A stretch of 64,000 bases of DNA, from positions 992,001 to 1,056,000 of the forward strand of contig NZ_ATUG01000003.1 in assembly GCF_000420085.1 (NCBI RefSeq). The letters run 5' to 3'. Shown in pieces: positions 48,580-57,766 of the stretch. The stretch is from Desulfospira joergensenii DSM 10085. GTDB taxonomy: Bacteria; Desulfobacterota; Desulfobacteria; Desulfobacterales; Desulfobacteraceae. How positions within the stretch are numbered: position 1 is the first letter of the stretch; every line of letters begins with the position of its first letter. The translations under genes and the position numbers were made by a program. The notes beneath the pieces were generated by a model, which was not told the origin of the DNA, ran no database searches, and saw only the letters and a program-made list of their open reading frames with translations.

Positions 48580-49553
48580 CCCGTTATCTTGCGGCAAAAC
48601 TGGGGCGGATGGCTTTCATTATGGCATTGGTCTGCACTCTGGCCTTCACCCTGGTCAGCATGGCCCCCTTGGACCCTGTTTCCGCATATCTTGGGTATGA
48701 CCGGATGCAGATTTCACCGGCCCAGGAAAAACGGATCATCCAACGATGGGGTCTGGACCGGCCGCCTGCCGAACGTTTTGCCCGGTGGACCGTGAACCTG
48801 GCCTCCGGAAATATGGGGACCTCGGTGATTTACAATGAACCGGTTGTACAGGTCATTGCCAAACGCTTTTCCGCCTCGCTCATTCTCATGGCCCTGGCCT
48901 GGACTTTTTCCGGAATACTGGGATTTTTCATGGGAATTGCGGCCGGGGCTTTCCCGGGTTCCCTTCTGGATAGGGCCATCCGCCTCTATGCCTATACTCT
49001 GGCTTCCGCGCCGACTTTTTGGATCGCCATGATCCTGTTAATAGTCCTTTCCGTGAACCTTGGCTGGTTTCCCGTCTGCTGTGCCGGTCCCCTGGGCATG
49101 CCTCCGGAATCGGTTTCCTTTCTTGAACGCCTTCACCACCTGATGCTGCCGGCCTTTACCCTTTCGGTCATCGGAATCGCCCAGATTGCCCTGCATACCC
49201 GGGAGAAAATGGTAGAGGTTTTTCACTCTGATTTTGCCCTTTATGCCAAGGCCCTGGGCGAAAGCAGGCTTGGGATCACCTTTTTTCACGGGCTGCGGCA
49301 TACTTTGCTGCCGGCCCTGACCCTGCAGTTTGCCGGTTTCGGTGAATTATTCGGCGGCGCAGTACTGGCCGAGCAGGTCTTTTCATACCCGGGGCTTGGC
49401 CAGGCAACGGTGGAGGCCGGGGTCCGCGGAGATGTGCCGCTGCTCCTGGGCATTGTTTTGTTTTCATCCCTGTTCGTGATTTCCGGCAATATGATGGCAG
49501 ACCTGCTCTACCTTGCAGTGGATCCCAGGATCCGGGCCAGGGAGGGGGAGTAA
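48567..49553 (+). CDS. ABC permease, DppB/NikB type
   Basis: The 328-residue permease has six helices and the family's N-terminal LTRYLAAKLGRMAFIMALVC, ITQ-like MQISPAQEKRIIQRWGLDRP and a C-terminal EAA loop region near ALGESRLGITFFHGLRHTLL. The start at 48567 lies inside the end of the binding-protein gene; earlier in-frame starts would lie further inside it. The stop shares a base with the next start (TAATG). Confidence 0.9.
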   Translation: MGRLTRYLAAKLGRMAFIMALVCTLAFTLVSMAPLDPVSAYLGYDRMQISPAQEKRIIQRWGLDRPPAERFARWTVNLASGNMGTSVIYNEPVVQVIAKRFSASLILMALAWTFSGILGFFMGIAAGAFPGSLLDRAIRLYAYTLASAPTFWIAMILLIVLSVNLGWFPVCCAGPLGMPPESVSFLERLHHLMLPAFTLSVIGIAQIALHTREKMVEVFHSDFALYAKALGESRLGITFFHGLRHTLLPALTLQFAGFGELFGGAVLAEQVFSYPGLGQATVEAGVRGDVPLLLGIVLFSSLFVISGNMMADLLYLAVDPRIRAREGE

Positions 49554-50419
49554 TGACCTCCGGGGGTTTTCCATTCGGATCCGGTAAATTGGCGATACGC
49601 TTGCCTGGACAGCGGGGGCTCAGCCTGATCATTTTCATGTTCTGCCTGGCACTGGTTGCAGGGATACTTGCCTGGGCATGGCAGATGGGAAACCAGGGGC
49701 TGAACCCACAATTGTCCATGCGCAACCTGGCTCCCAGTCCGGCCCACCCCTTTGGCACGGACTGGCTGGGCAGGGACATGCTGACCCGGACACTCAAAGG
49801 GCTGTGCATCAGCCTTGGCATCGGCATGAGCGCAGCTATTTTCAGTTCTGTGATTGCGATCACCCTTGGAATAGCGGCCGGGATCATGGGAAAAACAATG
49901 GACCGGATCGTGACCGGACTCATCGACGTGATTATGTCCGCCCCCCACCTTGTACTGCTCATACTCATCTCTTTTTCCCTCGGGGGAGGGGCAAAAGGCG
50001 TCATCATATCAATCGCTCTGACCCACTGGACCCGTCTGGCCAGGATCATCCGGGCTGAAGTTATCCAACTTCGCTGGGCCGAATATATCCGAATCAGCCC
50101 CCGGCTGGGACGTTCAAAGCCGTGGATCATCCGCCATCACATGCTCCCGGCCATTGTTCCCCAGTTTATGGTGGGCCTGCTCTTGACCTTTCCCCATGCC
50201 ATCCTGCATGCGGCCGGGCTCACCTTCCTGGGATTCGGGCTCTCCCCCCATACCCCTGCGATCGGGATCCTGCTCACGGAGGCCATGCGCCACCTGTCCA
50301 CCGGGCACTGGTGGCTGGCCGTGGCCCCGGGCCTCAGCCTGGTGGCCATGGTCCAGCTCTTTGATCTCATGGGCAACCGGCTCAGGATGCTGACAGAACC
50401 CAAAAGCAGTCAGGATTAG
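49553..50419 (+). CDS. ABC permease, DppC/NikC type
   Basis: The 288-residue permease has the DppC landmark HPFGTDWLGRDMLTRTLKGL after a first helix (LIIFMFCLALVAGILAWAW). The EAA-type loop is near AEYIRISPRLGRSKPWIIRH, and the conserved LTFLGFGLSPHTPAIGILLT follows. It pairs with the preceding permease to form the membrane channel. Confidence 0.9.
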   Translation: MTSGGFPFGSGKLAIRLPGQRGLSLIIFMFCLALVAGILAWAWQMGNQGLNPQLSMRNLAPSPAHPFGTDWLGRDMLTRTLKGLCISLGIGMSAAIFSSVIAITLGIAAGIMGKTMDRIVTGLIDVIMSAPHLVLLILISFSLGGGAKGVIISIALTHWTRLARIIRAEVIQLRWAEYIRISPRLGRSKPWIIRHHMLPAIVPQFMVGLLLTFPHAILHAAGLTFLGFGLSPHTPAIGILLTEAMRHLSTGHWWLAVAPGLSLVAMVQLFDLMGNRLRMLTEPKSSQD

Positions 50420-50422
50420 CCC

Positions 50423-51220
50423 ATGCTGAAGATCCATAACCTGAGTATTTCATTTCAGAGGCCCAGGGGCTTTTTTTCATTTGAACGAATCTCTCCTGTC
50501 CGCTCTTTGAACCTGCAGCTGCGAAAAGGGGAGCTGATGGCCGTGGTCGGGGAGTCCGGCGCCGGAAAAAGCCTGATGCTTCATGCCCTGCTGGGGCTTT
50601 TGCCCAAAAATGCCCGGGTAAAAGGCGAGATCCTTTACAGGGGAGCCCCCCTGACCACCGCCAGAATCCGGCAGCTCAGGGGAAAGGAGATTGCCTTTAT
50701 TCCCCAGAACCTGGGATTTTTAAATCCCCTGATTCCCGTTGGAAAGCAGGTGGCCCGGGCAGCCCGGCTTAGCGGAAAGAGCCGGAAAGCCGCAGGACTG
50801 GCAAGGGATGCCGTGTTCAGGCAATACAACCTGGAAAGCCGGGTCAAGGATTTGTATCCATTCCAGATTTCAGGAGGCATGGCCCGCCGGATCCTGTGCG
50901 CCGCCGCTGTAGCCGGTGAACCCCGCCTCATTCTGGCTGACGAGCCCACCACAGGACTGGATGCCGAGAATACCGCCCTTTCCCTGGACCTTTTAAAGGA
51001 CCTCTCCCGACAGGGGTGCTCCATCCTATTGATTACCCATGACCTGAAAGCAGCATTGGATATAGCCGACACCGTTTCCATCTTCAAAGAAGGCTGCTGT
51101 GTCGAAACGGCAGGTGTCGGCCGGTTTAAAACACCGGCGGCCCTGAACCATCCCTATTCGAAAAACCTTTACAATGCCCTGCCCCAGAATCAATTTATTT
51201 CGGCAGTGGCGGATCTCTAA
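50423..51220 (+). CDS. ABC transporter ATP-binding protein, DppD/NikD type
   Basis: The 265-residue ATPase has Walker A VVGESGAGKSLML, the Q-loop in FIPQNLGFLNPL, signature ISGGMARRILCAAA, Walker B LILADEPTTGLD and switch histidine LLITHD. The C-terminal Cys-rich oligopeptide-type extension is shortened (FKTPAALNHPYSKNLYNALP). It energises the importer together with the next gene. Confidence 0.92.
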   Translation: MLKIHNLSISFQRPRGFFSFERISPVRSLNLQLRKGELMAVVGESGAGKSLMLHALLGLLPKNARVKGEILYRGAPLTTARIRQLRGKEIAFIPQNLGFLNPLIPVGKQVARAARLSGKSRKAAGLARDAVFRQYNLESRVKDLYPFQISGGMARRILCAAAVAGEPRLILADEPTTGLDAENTALSLDLLKDLSRQGCSILLITHDLKAALDIADTVSIFKEGCCVETAGVGRFKTPAALNHPYSKNLYNALPQNQFISAVADL

Positions 51221-51258
51221 AACCATGAAATTCCAAAATGTTACACAAGGCAAGGACC

Positions 51259-51894
51259 ATGTTTGAAATCAAAAATGTATCCTTTTGTCACGGTTCTGAC
51301 CTGAACTGGATTTTCAAGGACTTCAGCCTGAGGGTGGCCCCGGGACAGGTGGTGGGGCTAAGCGGACCCAGCGGCAAGGGGAAAACAACCCTGGGCCGGA
51401 TCGCCGCGGGCTTTCTGATTCCCGGGAAAGGCCAGGTTCTGATGAACGGCAAGCCTTTGGAAAATCAGGGGTATCATCCGGTACAGATGGTTTTCCAGCA
51501 TCCGGAACTGGCAATCAATCCCCGGTGGAGGGCTGGTAAAATCATCCGGGAAGGATTTTCGCCCGATGCAGGGCTGCTTGAAAAATTCGAAGTATCCGGC
51601 ACCTGGCTCTCCCGTTACCCTTGCGAGCTTTCCGGCGGACAACTGGCACGCATCTGCCTTGTCCGGGCCCTGGGACCCGGAACCCGGTTTCTGATCACGG
51701 ATGAGGCAACGGCCATGCTCGACCCCCTGACCCAGGCCCGAATATGGAAATCCCTGCTGGCCCATTGCCGCCGCCACAGCATCGGGATCCTGGCCATCAG
51801 TCATGACCGGGCACTTCTTCATAGGATCGCCGATCAAACAATCCTGGACTTTGGAATCAAGAACACTGATCAGGAAAAAGCCTTAAAGAATTAG
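51259..51894 (+). CDS. ABC transporter ATP-binding protein, DppF/NikE type
   Basis: The 211-residue ATPase has Walker A GLSGPSGKGKTTLGRI, the Q-loop in QMVFQHPELAINPR, signature LSGGQLARICLVRAL, Walker B RFLITDEATAMLD and AISHD. It lacks most of the C-terminal extension usual in oligopeptide ATPases. The ATG at 51259 gives the standard N-terminus (MFEIKNVSF); an in-frame ATG at 51238 is possible. It is the last gene of the operon and converges on a minus-strand gene with 12 bases between. Confidence 0.9.
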   Translation: MFEIKNVSFCHGSDLNWIFKDFSLRVAPGQVVGLSGPSGKGKTTLGRIAAGFLIPGKGQVLMNGKPLENQGYHPVQMVFQHPELAINPRWRAGKIIREGFSPDAGLLEKFEVSGTWLSRYPCELSGGQLARICLVRALGPGTRFLITDEATAMLDPLTQARIWKSLLAHCRRHSIGILAISHDRALLHRIADQTILDFGIKNTDQEKALKN

Positions 51895-51906
51895 CAAAAC
51901 GCAAGC

Positions 51907-52164
51907 CTAGCTCATAGAATCATACTTGAATTTTGTACGTGTATTTGATTTACGGGTCGTTCCAGCCTCCCGGGCCGCCTTTTCCAGATCATCCATGAGT
52001 TTCTTCAGATCAAGGCTGTACTTTTCCGCCACCTGATCCAGGGTATTAAAGAGCATGTTGCAGCAGATGCACTCCCCGGCCCGGGCATCGTATCGTTTAA
52101 AGACCTTTTGGGTGGGCTTCCATTTGGCAACGATGTCCAGCACCGTCATTTCCGCTTGAATCAT
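51907..52164 (-). CDS. DUF1858-like/ScdA-N-like small protein
   Basis: The 85-residue protein starts EMTVLDIVAKWKPTQKVFKR and contains the Cys triad ECICCNMLFNTL, then AEKYSLDLKKLMDDLEKA. This pattern is that of DUF1858/DUF542 domains, which occur in hybrid-cluster and Fe-S repair (ScdA/Ric) proteins and bind or sense via cysteines. The gene is 20 bases downstream of the periplasmic rhodanese and co-transcribed with it. Confidence 0.75.
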   Translation of the reverse strand: MIQAEMTVLDIVAKWKPTQKVFKRYDARAGECICCNMLFNTLDQVAEKYSLDLKKLMDDLEKAAREAGTTRKSNTRTKFKYDSMS

Positions 52165-52184
52165 ATCAATCGTGATCCGCCGGG

Positions 52185-52604
52185 TTACTGACCGGTTTCC
52201 ACCAGATCTTTATAGGGCCATCCGGCCATTCCCTTCTCAAGGATGAGCAGCCGGTCTTCGGGCACATTTTTGGACTTCATATAGTCGTAGCACCGCTTGG
52301 CACCGCCGCCGCCCCTGGGGCAGACCACGACAATGGGCGTATCCTTTTCCATGGATGTACGGATGGCATCCTCAATTTGGGCCTTCTCCCCATCGGTCTT
52401 TACGGGATAGGCATAGGTGGCAATAGAATTCGGCAGGTGATGGGCCTTAAACTCATCCGTAACCTGAATATCCACGATAGTAAAGAGTTTTTGGGTCTCA
52501 ATCCAGGTCTTGACCTTTTCCGGGGAAACGTAATTATAGCCGGAAGCCAGTGCCGAACCCGCGAAAAACCAAAAGACCGCAATGATCATGAGTAATTTTT
52601 TCAT
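52185..52604 (-). CDS. Periplasmic rhodanese-like sulfurtransferase
   Basis: The 139-residue protein has a signal peptide (KKLLMIIAVFWFFAGSALA) and a single rhodanese domain: KLFTIVDIQVTDEFKAHHLP, then the active loop VVVCPRGGGGAKRCYDYM with a normal catalytic cysteine. This contrasts with the TGA codon in the rhodanese at 33395. Exported single-domain rhodaneses handle sulfane sulfur or thiosulfate in the periplasm. A gap of 234 bases separates it from the PQ-loop gene upstream. Confidence 0.88.
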   Translation of the reverse strand: MKKLLMIIAVFWFFAGSALASGYNYVSPEKVKTWIETQKLFTIVDIQVTDEFKAHHLPNSIATYAYPVKTDGEKAQIEDAIRTSMEKDTPIVVVCPRGGGGAKRCYDYMKSKNVPEDRLLILEKGMAGWPYKDLVETGQ

Positions 52605-52838
52605 TATATCGTTCCTCGTCTCTATTTTTAAAAGTGTTTACTGCCCGATTTTAAAATTTTAGCCCATGGGGAATTATTTTGAAAATTGTTAATTTCAATG
52701 TTTTCAAGGATATCAATAGGTGCGGCAGATGAGAAGGAGGCCTGACAAAAGGACGATTGCAGCCTTCATAAAGCCGGAAACCTGGCCCGGACTTCCTGAA
52801 ATAGAGTATGGATCCGGCTCTCTTCCAGGCCATGAAGC

Positions 52839-53432
52839 CTATATAAACCTGTTTTGAATCTTTCTTTTGTTCATCAGTTTCAGCAGGACAATCATAGTGC
52901 TGGTGGACAGCTGGAACAAACCAAAGATCATAATGGAATAATCATGTTCCAGGATAGAATATCCCCCCCATACGAGCCCGTCAGAAACCGAGAACAACCA
53001 TGTCCCGAGGGAGAGATCCGTCAGATCTTCCTCCTTAAAGGCAAGGTAGAGTTGAGGGGTATTTGACACGAGAATACTGATGGGCAGAATCATTCCGAGT
53101 CCCGCCTCTTTTGCAAAAACAAATCCGGTAACCAGAACAAAAAACCAGACCGGAGCAATCCTTATCTTGGCGGGCTGACGCCTGAACTGCAGCGCAAAAC
53201 AGGCAATCAAAAGGAAAACAACAGCAGAGGCCCCTGTGGCAAGGGTCACAAAGGGCTGTTCAGTCAAAATGCCATAGGCGGCCCATCCGAATCCGACGAT
53301 TGCGCTTGTTGCTGCCGTATCAACGGATACGCCCAGGGCTTCCCTTGACCGCAAGAGGCGCAGAAGCTGCGGAAGGGCCCGGACAAGTCCGATAAGGGTT
53401 CCGGCCATGCCGAGAATGGAAGATATGCTCAT
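52839..53432 (-). CDS. PQ-loop repeat (SWEET-like) membrane protein
   Basis: The 197-residue protein has six to seven helices and two PQ-loop motifs: GLVRALPQLLRLLRSREALG and SILVSNTPQLYLAFKEEDLT, as in SWEET/semiSWEET and lysosomal cystine-type carriers. Duplicated three-helix units are evident. The substrate is unknown. It is a single gene next to the tRNA-Val-bounded island. Confidence 0.8.
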   Translation of the reverse strand: MSISSILGMAGTLIGLVRALPQLLRLLRSREALGVSVDTAATSAIVGFGWAAYGILTEQPFVTLATGASAVVFLLIACFALQFRRQPAKIRIAPVWFFVLVTGFVFAKEAGLGMILPISILVSNTPQLYLAFKEEDLTDLSLGTWLFSVSDGLVWGGYSILEHDYSIMIFGLFQLSTSTMIVLLKLMNKRKIQNRFI

Positions 53433-53622
53433 TTTAGCCCTTTGCTCTCTTTGGTTTTATGGAATCCATATTCCTCTTTTCGATGACCAAGAATATAGAT
53501 CTAAAGGATTTCCCCCTGTCTGTCCAGGGATAAAAACATGAAACACCAATGAAAAAATTAAGGGTAACATACTGGCTGTAAAGGGGAAAATCCCCTGTCC
53601 CCGGCCCGGGAAAATTGTTCTC

Positions 53623-53651
53623 TTGACCAAAGCCGATAAAAAGAGTAATTC
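53623..53651 (+). promoter_or_regulatory. Sigma70-type promoter of tRNA-Val
   Basis: TTGACC (53623-53628), a 17-base spacer and TAATTC (53646-53651) are correctly placed 31 bases before the mature tRNA 5' end. Confidence 0.6.
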
Positions 53652-53681
53652 TTATCTGGATCAGATGGACGAAAAAACATC

Positions 53682-53756
53682 GGGCGGTTAACTCAGCGGG
53701 AGAGTGCTACCTTCACACGGTAGAAGTCACTGGTTCAATCCCAGTACCGCCCACCA
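53682..53756 (+). tRNA. tRNA-Val (anticodon CAC), CCA encoded
   Basis: The cloverleaf is complete: acceptor GGGCGGT with ACCGCCC, D-stem ACTC/GAGT, anticodon stem CTACC/GGTAG around TTCACAC (anticodon CAC), T-stem ACTGG/CCAGT with loop TTCAATC, discriminator A and an encoded CCA. Its 3' end marks the left boundary of the mobile-element-rich region. Confidence 0.97.
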
Positions 53757-53766
53757 GTAAAATAAG

Positions 53767-53798
53767 GCACTTACAGAAAATTCTGCAAGTGCTTTTTT
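53767..53798 (+). terminator. Intrinsic terminator of tRNA-Val
   Basis: GCACTT and AAGTGC, with inner CAGAA/TTCTG, form an almost continuous stem followed by six Ts. Confidence 0.9.
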
Positions 53799-54654
53799 GA
53801 TTTATGTGCCCAATCTGTGCCCGGTTTGATTTTTGTACCTAATTCTGTGCCCTACTATTCAAATTTATAAAAGTGGTTTTCAGGCTATTTTTCATAATTA
53901 AGGTTCGGATTATGGTAGTTTATTCACCTGAATGAGCAGTAAAAGTTTAGGGAAGCCCGCTTTTTAACCTGAGATCCCCTCTAAAATCTCACGCTCGCTA
54001 TCATAACAAATTCAGCTTGATAAGATCACAAGACGAAATATCCTGAGCATGTTTTTAAAGATAGCGGGTCATAAACGCAACAAGGCTCAAAGGATTTTGA
54101 GTCCTAATTTACAGCAAATGGATACAAAATAATGCAGACAAATACCATTACATATTAAATTGTTTATTCCGTAATATTAAATTGTTACGAACAAAATGCA
54201 AATATTTGCAAATAAAAACAAAAGAATTCAAATTACAACATCTTTTCTGGTGAATGTTACCCAAATGTTACCCAAAAGCTCTCGTGCACATTTAAACTTT
54301 CAAAATTTCCTATTGGCCGTTCTGTGCCGACCCAGATCTTTCCAGTTTGTGGAGACAGAGAATTTCATTTAACAATAAGGCTTTATTCCCGTTAAGAGTT
54401 GGAGAATGACGATTGAAGGTCATTGACAGTAATGGTTTTTGATCGCTACAGGAGGGATATTTATTAACGGCCGTAAGTATCAAGATTTTTCAACTGCCAA
54501 TAAACGTCAATTAAAGTAGCCAATACACCGACACCGAAAAGGCAGTATAAACAAAAGGAGCGCGTTCCGTGGGTAGTATTTACAGAAGTGCGGTGGTCCC
54601 CAGAATCCGAACAATGTGCTAAGCTCTGATTCATTAACATGAAAGGAGTTGGCA
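53799..54654. other. Gene-poor junction after tRNA-Val, possible integrase remnants
   Basis: No intact gene is seen in these 856 bases. TGTGCCC occurs three times at about 53807-53855, and GTTACCC twice at about 54257-54275. On the minus strand the first cluster reads as a 22-residue C-terminal tail (GTELGTKIKPGTDWAHKSK) preceded at once by stops. Such short repeated GT-rich tails resemble ends of tyrosine integrases beside tRNA attachment sites. Base composition is clearly AT-richer than in the first 53 kb. Confidence 0.45.
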
Positions 54655-54939
54655 ATGACCACCAGGAAACGGAAACAGTATTCACCTGAGTTCAAAGCGA
54701 AGGTTGCGTTGGCTGCCCTGAAAAATGAGCAAACAGTAGCCGAGTTGGCAGCGCGGTATGAAATCCACCCGACAATGATCAACACCTGGAAACGGAATCT
54801 GCTTAACGGCGCCGCAGATGTGTTCGATAAAAATCGGAATCAAAAAAAACATATGGATACCAAAGTAGATGAGCTTTACCGCCAAATTGGCAAATTAAAG
54901 GTGGAAAACGATTTTTTGTCGAAAAAGCTCAACTTTTAA
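54655..54939 (+). CDS. IS3-family transposase OrfA
   Basis: The 94-residue helix-turn-helix protein has KQYSPEFKAKVALAALKNEQ, TVAELAARYEIHPTMINTWK and a leucine-zipper-like end (DELYRQIGKLKVENDFLSKK), the standard OrfA of IS3 elements. An AAAGGAG site precedes the ATG. OrfB follows in another frame, and AAAAAG (54919-54924, in GTCGAAAAAGCTC) could allow the usual programmed frameshift. Confidence 0.92.
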   Translation: MTTRKRKQYSPEFKAKVALAALKNEQTVAELAARYEIHPTMINTWKRNLLNGAADVFDKNRNQKKHMDTKVDELYRQIGKLKVENDFLSKKLNF

Positions 54940-55326
54940 GTCGAACAGAACGTAAAAAAATGGTCGATTTCAATAATCCTCGGATCAGCATTGTTCAACA
55001 ATGTAAGCTGCTTAAGGTAAGCCGAACCTCGGTATATTACCGCCCCAAAAAAGTTCGTCGTCTGGATCTTGAGCAGATGAGACTGATTGATGAGCAATAT
55101 TTAAAAACCCCGAATTATGGAAGCCGATCAATGCGTACTTTTCTGCAAAGGTTGGGCTATAAAATAAGTCGTAAGCGTGTCCGGAGACTGATGAGCATAA
55201 TGGGATTACGGGCCATATATCCAAAGCCGAAAACAAGTAAGAAGCACCCGAGGCACAAGGTCTATCCCTATTTGCTTCGTAAACTGACAATAAACCGTCC
55301 CAATCAGGTTTGGTGTGCGGATATCA

Positions 55327-57192
55327 GTGTGCTGCAGCAACGCAGAGGTCCCATTGCCAATGCGTGAGAAGCTGCTTAAGAGATGGAGGAATCGACCCTC
55401 CGGAGTCTGCCTGCAGGGGCCGGCTTCAAACCACCTCCAGCGGCGTTGGTCAAAAGCCATTGTCGTGAGCGTGGAGGGAAAAGGCGTGATAGACACGTCA
55501 GGTATGAACTGAGAAGGCGAACACCAGTGAACCATCATTCAAGTGTCGAAAGTGCATTAGATGACATCAAAACCGGGGAGGTTTTGTTACCCCGGGATGA
55601 GCCCATCGGAAACCTGTTTACTGGGTGGGCGGTGTCCGGCATAGAGATGGCGCGATCTCAGTTTGGGCTCTTATGCGGAACTGCAGGAACCTGTGCTGTG
55701 ATAATAAGGGAGACGGCCAAGAGAAGAAACCTCAAGGCCCAGAGTACCGATGCACAGTACAGGGGCGGACCGACCCGTAGTAGCGGAGAAGGGGCTGTAA
55801 TGGACCTGGAGCGAAGGGGTCGGGTTGTCCTGCCAAAGTCTTCGTCAACCCGAAAGGGGAGGAGCGGATGACCCAGGCAAAGTCATTTGATATACCGAAA
55901 AGCCTTGTATGGGAAGCATACAAGCGTGTTAAGGCAAACAGGGGAGCTGCCGGAGTTGATGAACAGTCGCTCAAAGACTTTGAGACGTCACTCGGTGACA
56001 ACCTGTATTTGATTTGGAACCGCATGTCCTCGGGGAGTTATTTCCCTCCTTCGGTGAAGGCGGTTGCAATTCCGAAGAAGTCTGGAGGTGAAAGGGTTCT
56101 TGGTATACCTACCGTTTCCGATCGAATAGCGCAGGCAACAGTAAAACTAATGCTGGAACCTGAGCTTGAACAGTATTTCCACTATGATTCTTACGGCTAT
56201 CGGCCGGGAAAATCGGCTCATCAGGCCATCGCAGTGACCCGTAAGCGTTGCTGGTGGCATGATTGGGTGCTGGAATTCGACATCAAGGGGTTATTCGATA
56301 ATATTGACCACGGACTTCTGATGAAAGCAGTTCGACACCATACAAGCTGCAGATGGGTTATACTTTACATTGAACGCTGGTTGACAGCACCAATGCAGAG
56401 GGCGGACGGGACGATCATAAAAAGAGAGAGAGGCACTCCTCAAGGAGGCGTTATTTCTCCTTTGCTCGCCAACCTGTTTTTGCACTATGCATTTGACAAG
56501 TGGATGAGCCGTAATTTTCCCAAGTTACCCTTCTGCAGATATGCTGATGATGCACTGGTGCATTGTCGCAGCCTCAAACAAGCCCAGTATCTGCGGAAAA
56601 GACTCGATACACGCATGAGAGAGTGTGGATTAGAATTGCATCCGGATAAAACCAAGATTGTATATTGTAAAGATATCAACCGAAATCAAGAATATGACAC
56701 CATCCAATTCGATTTTCTGGGATATACATTTCGACCCAGGCGCTCGAAGGATCGCCATGGACGCGTGTTTGTCAATTTTACACCTGCAATCAGCCGATCT
56801 GCAGCAAAATCCATAAGACAAACCATTAGAAGTTGGCGCCTTCAATTAAAGAGTGAGAAGTCAATTGAGGATTTGGCCCATATGTTTCGGGCTGTAATCA
56901 ATGGATGGATGAATTATTATTGTAAATTTTATCCTTCGGCCTTTGCACCCATAGCGAATCATATGAATATATTTCTGATGCGCTGGGCAACACGGAAATA
57001 CAAAAGGCTACGAGGCCACAAACGCCGAGCCATGCATTGGCTTGGACAAATAGCGCAACGTCAGAGGAACCTGTTTCCTCACTGGCGCGCAGGCTTTGTG
57101 CCACCGACTGGGGCAATGGGAGCCCGGTGAGCTGAGAGGTTCACGCCGGGTTCTGAGAGAGCCTGGGGGTGAGATCCCCCTGGGCTACTCAC
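55327..57192 (+). mobile_element. Group II intron with maturase gene, inserted in IS3 orfB
   Basis: The 5' end GTGTG (55327-55331) follows the OrfB codons for CADI. The 3' part has a typical domain V (57120-57154; GAGCCCGGTGAGC paired around GAGA with GGTTCACGCCGGGTTC) and a domain VI hairpin (GCCTGGGGG/CCCCC...GGGC). It ends CTACTCAC (57185-57192) with a plausible branch-point A. The reverse transcriptase gene occupies domain IV. Total length is about 1866 bases. The border assignment is by motif and could be off by one base. Confidence 0.88.
55868..57130 (+). CDS. ltrA: Group II intron reverse transcriptase/maturase
   Basis: The 420-residue protein has RT domains in order: VKANRGAAGVDEQSLKDFE, KSGGERVLGIPTVSDRIAQA, FDIKGLFDNIDHGLL, RGTPQGGVISPLLANLFLHY and the catalytic FCRYADDALVHC. 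A maturase/X domain follows with YRPGK- and NGWMNYYCKFYPSAF-type features. No HNH endonuclease domain is present at the end, so mobility would be endonuclease-independent. The frame is intact, so the intron may still be active. An AGGGGAGGAG ribosome site precedes the ATG. Confidence 0.95.
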   Translation: MTQAKSFDIPKSLVWEAYKRVKANRGAAGVDEQSLKDFETSLGDNLYLIWNRMSSGSYFPPSVKAVAIPKKSGGERVLGIPTVSDRIAQATVKLMLEPELEQYFHYDSYGYRPGKSAHQAIAVTRKRCWWHDWVLEFDIKGLFDNIDHGLLMKAVRHHTSCRWVILYIERWLTAPMQRADGTIIKRERGTPQGGVISPLLANLFLHYAFDKWMSRNFPKLPFCRYADDALVHCRSLKQAQYLRKRLDTRMRECGLELHPDKTKIVYCKDINRNQEYDTIQFDFLGYTFRPRRSKDRHGRVFVNFTPAISRSAAKSIRQTIRSWRLQLKSEKSIEDLAHMFRAVINGWMNYYCKFYPSAFAPIANHMNIFLMRWATRKYKRLRGHKRRAMHWLGQIAQRQRNLFPHWRAGFVPPTGAMGAR

Positions 57193-57766
57193 CCATACAT
57201 TCCTCTTGCCAAAGGTTTTATGTATCTTGTGGCAATTATGGACTGGTATAGTCGGAAAGTATTATCCTGGCGGCTTTCCAATACCCTTGAAACGGCATTC
57301 TGTATTGACACTCTTGAAGATGCGATACATCAATATGGTTGTCCCGAAATATTCAATTCAGACCAGGGGAGCCAGTTCACCAGTGAGGCCTTCACTGGAG
57401 TCTTGAAGGAGAACGCCATCCGGATCAGCATGGATGGCCGTGGTCGTTTTCGTGATAATATTTTCATTGAACGGCTATGGTGGACTCTGAAGTATCACTA
57501 TTTGTATTTAAGGGCGTTTGAAGGAGGTTTGAAGCTCCGCCAAGGACTGACACAATGGTTCCTGTACTACAACGGGGAACGCTTTCATCAGTCACTGGAC
57601 AACTGGACACCAGATGAAATTTACTATAATAACCAAGAACGAAAGGCGGTCGCATAGGGTTACTGCTGCCTGTTTTTTACACGCCCTCCGGGCGCATAAA
57701 AACCAGTCACCCGTGCGATGTTTTTCTATTTTTTAATTTTTTTAAAAAACAGATTCAGAGCTTATC

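Larger units (their letters stand above)
54960..57657 (+). pseudogene. IS3-family transposase OrfB split by a group II intron
   Basis: The N-terminal part (54960-55326) reads DFNNPRISIVQQCKLLKVSR to RPNQVWCADI, which includes the first catalytic Asp of the DDE domain. The C-terminal part (57193-57657) reads YIPLAKGFMYLVAIMDWYSR, FNSDQGSQFTSEAF (second Asp) and NIFIERLWWTLKYHYLYLRA (Glu), ending QERKAVA. Between them lies a group II intron. With the intron borders I infer, exact splicing leaves OrfB one base out of frame, so the transposase may be dead unless the border is one base off. Confidence 0.88.
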
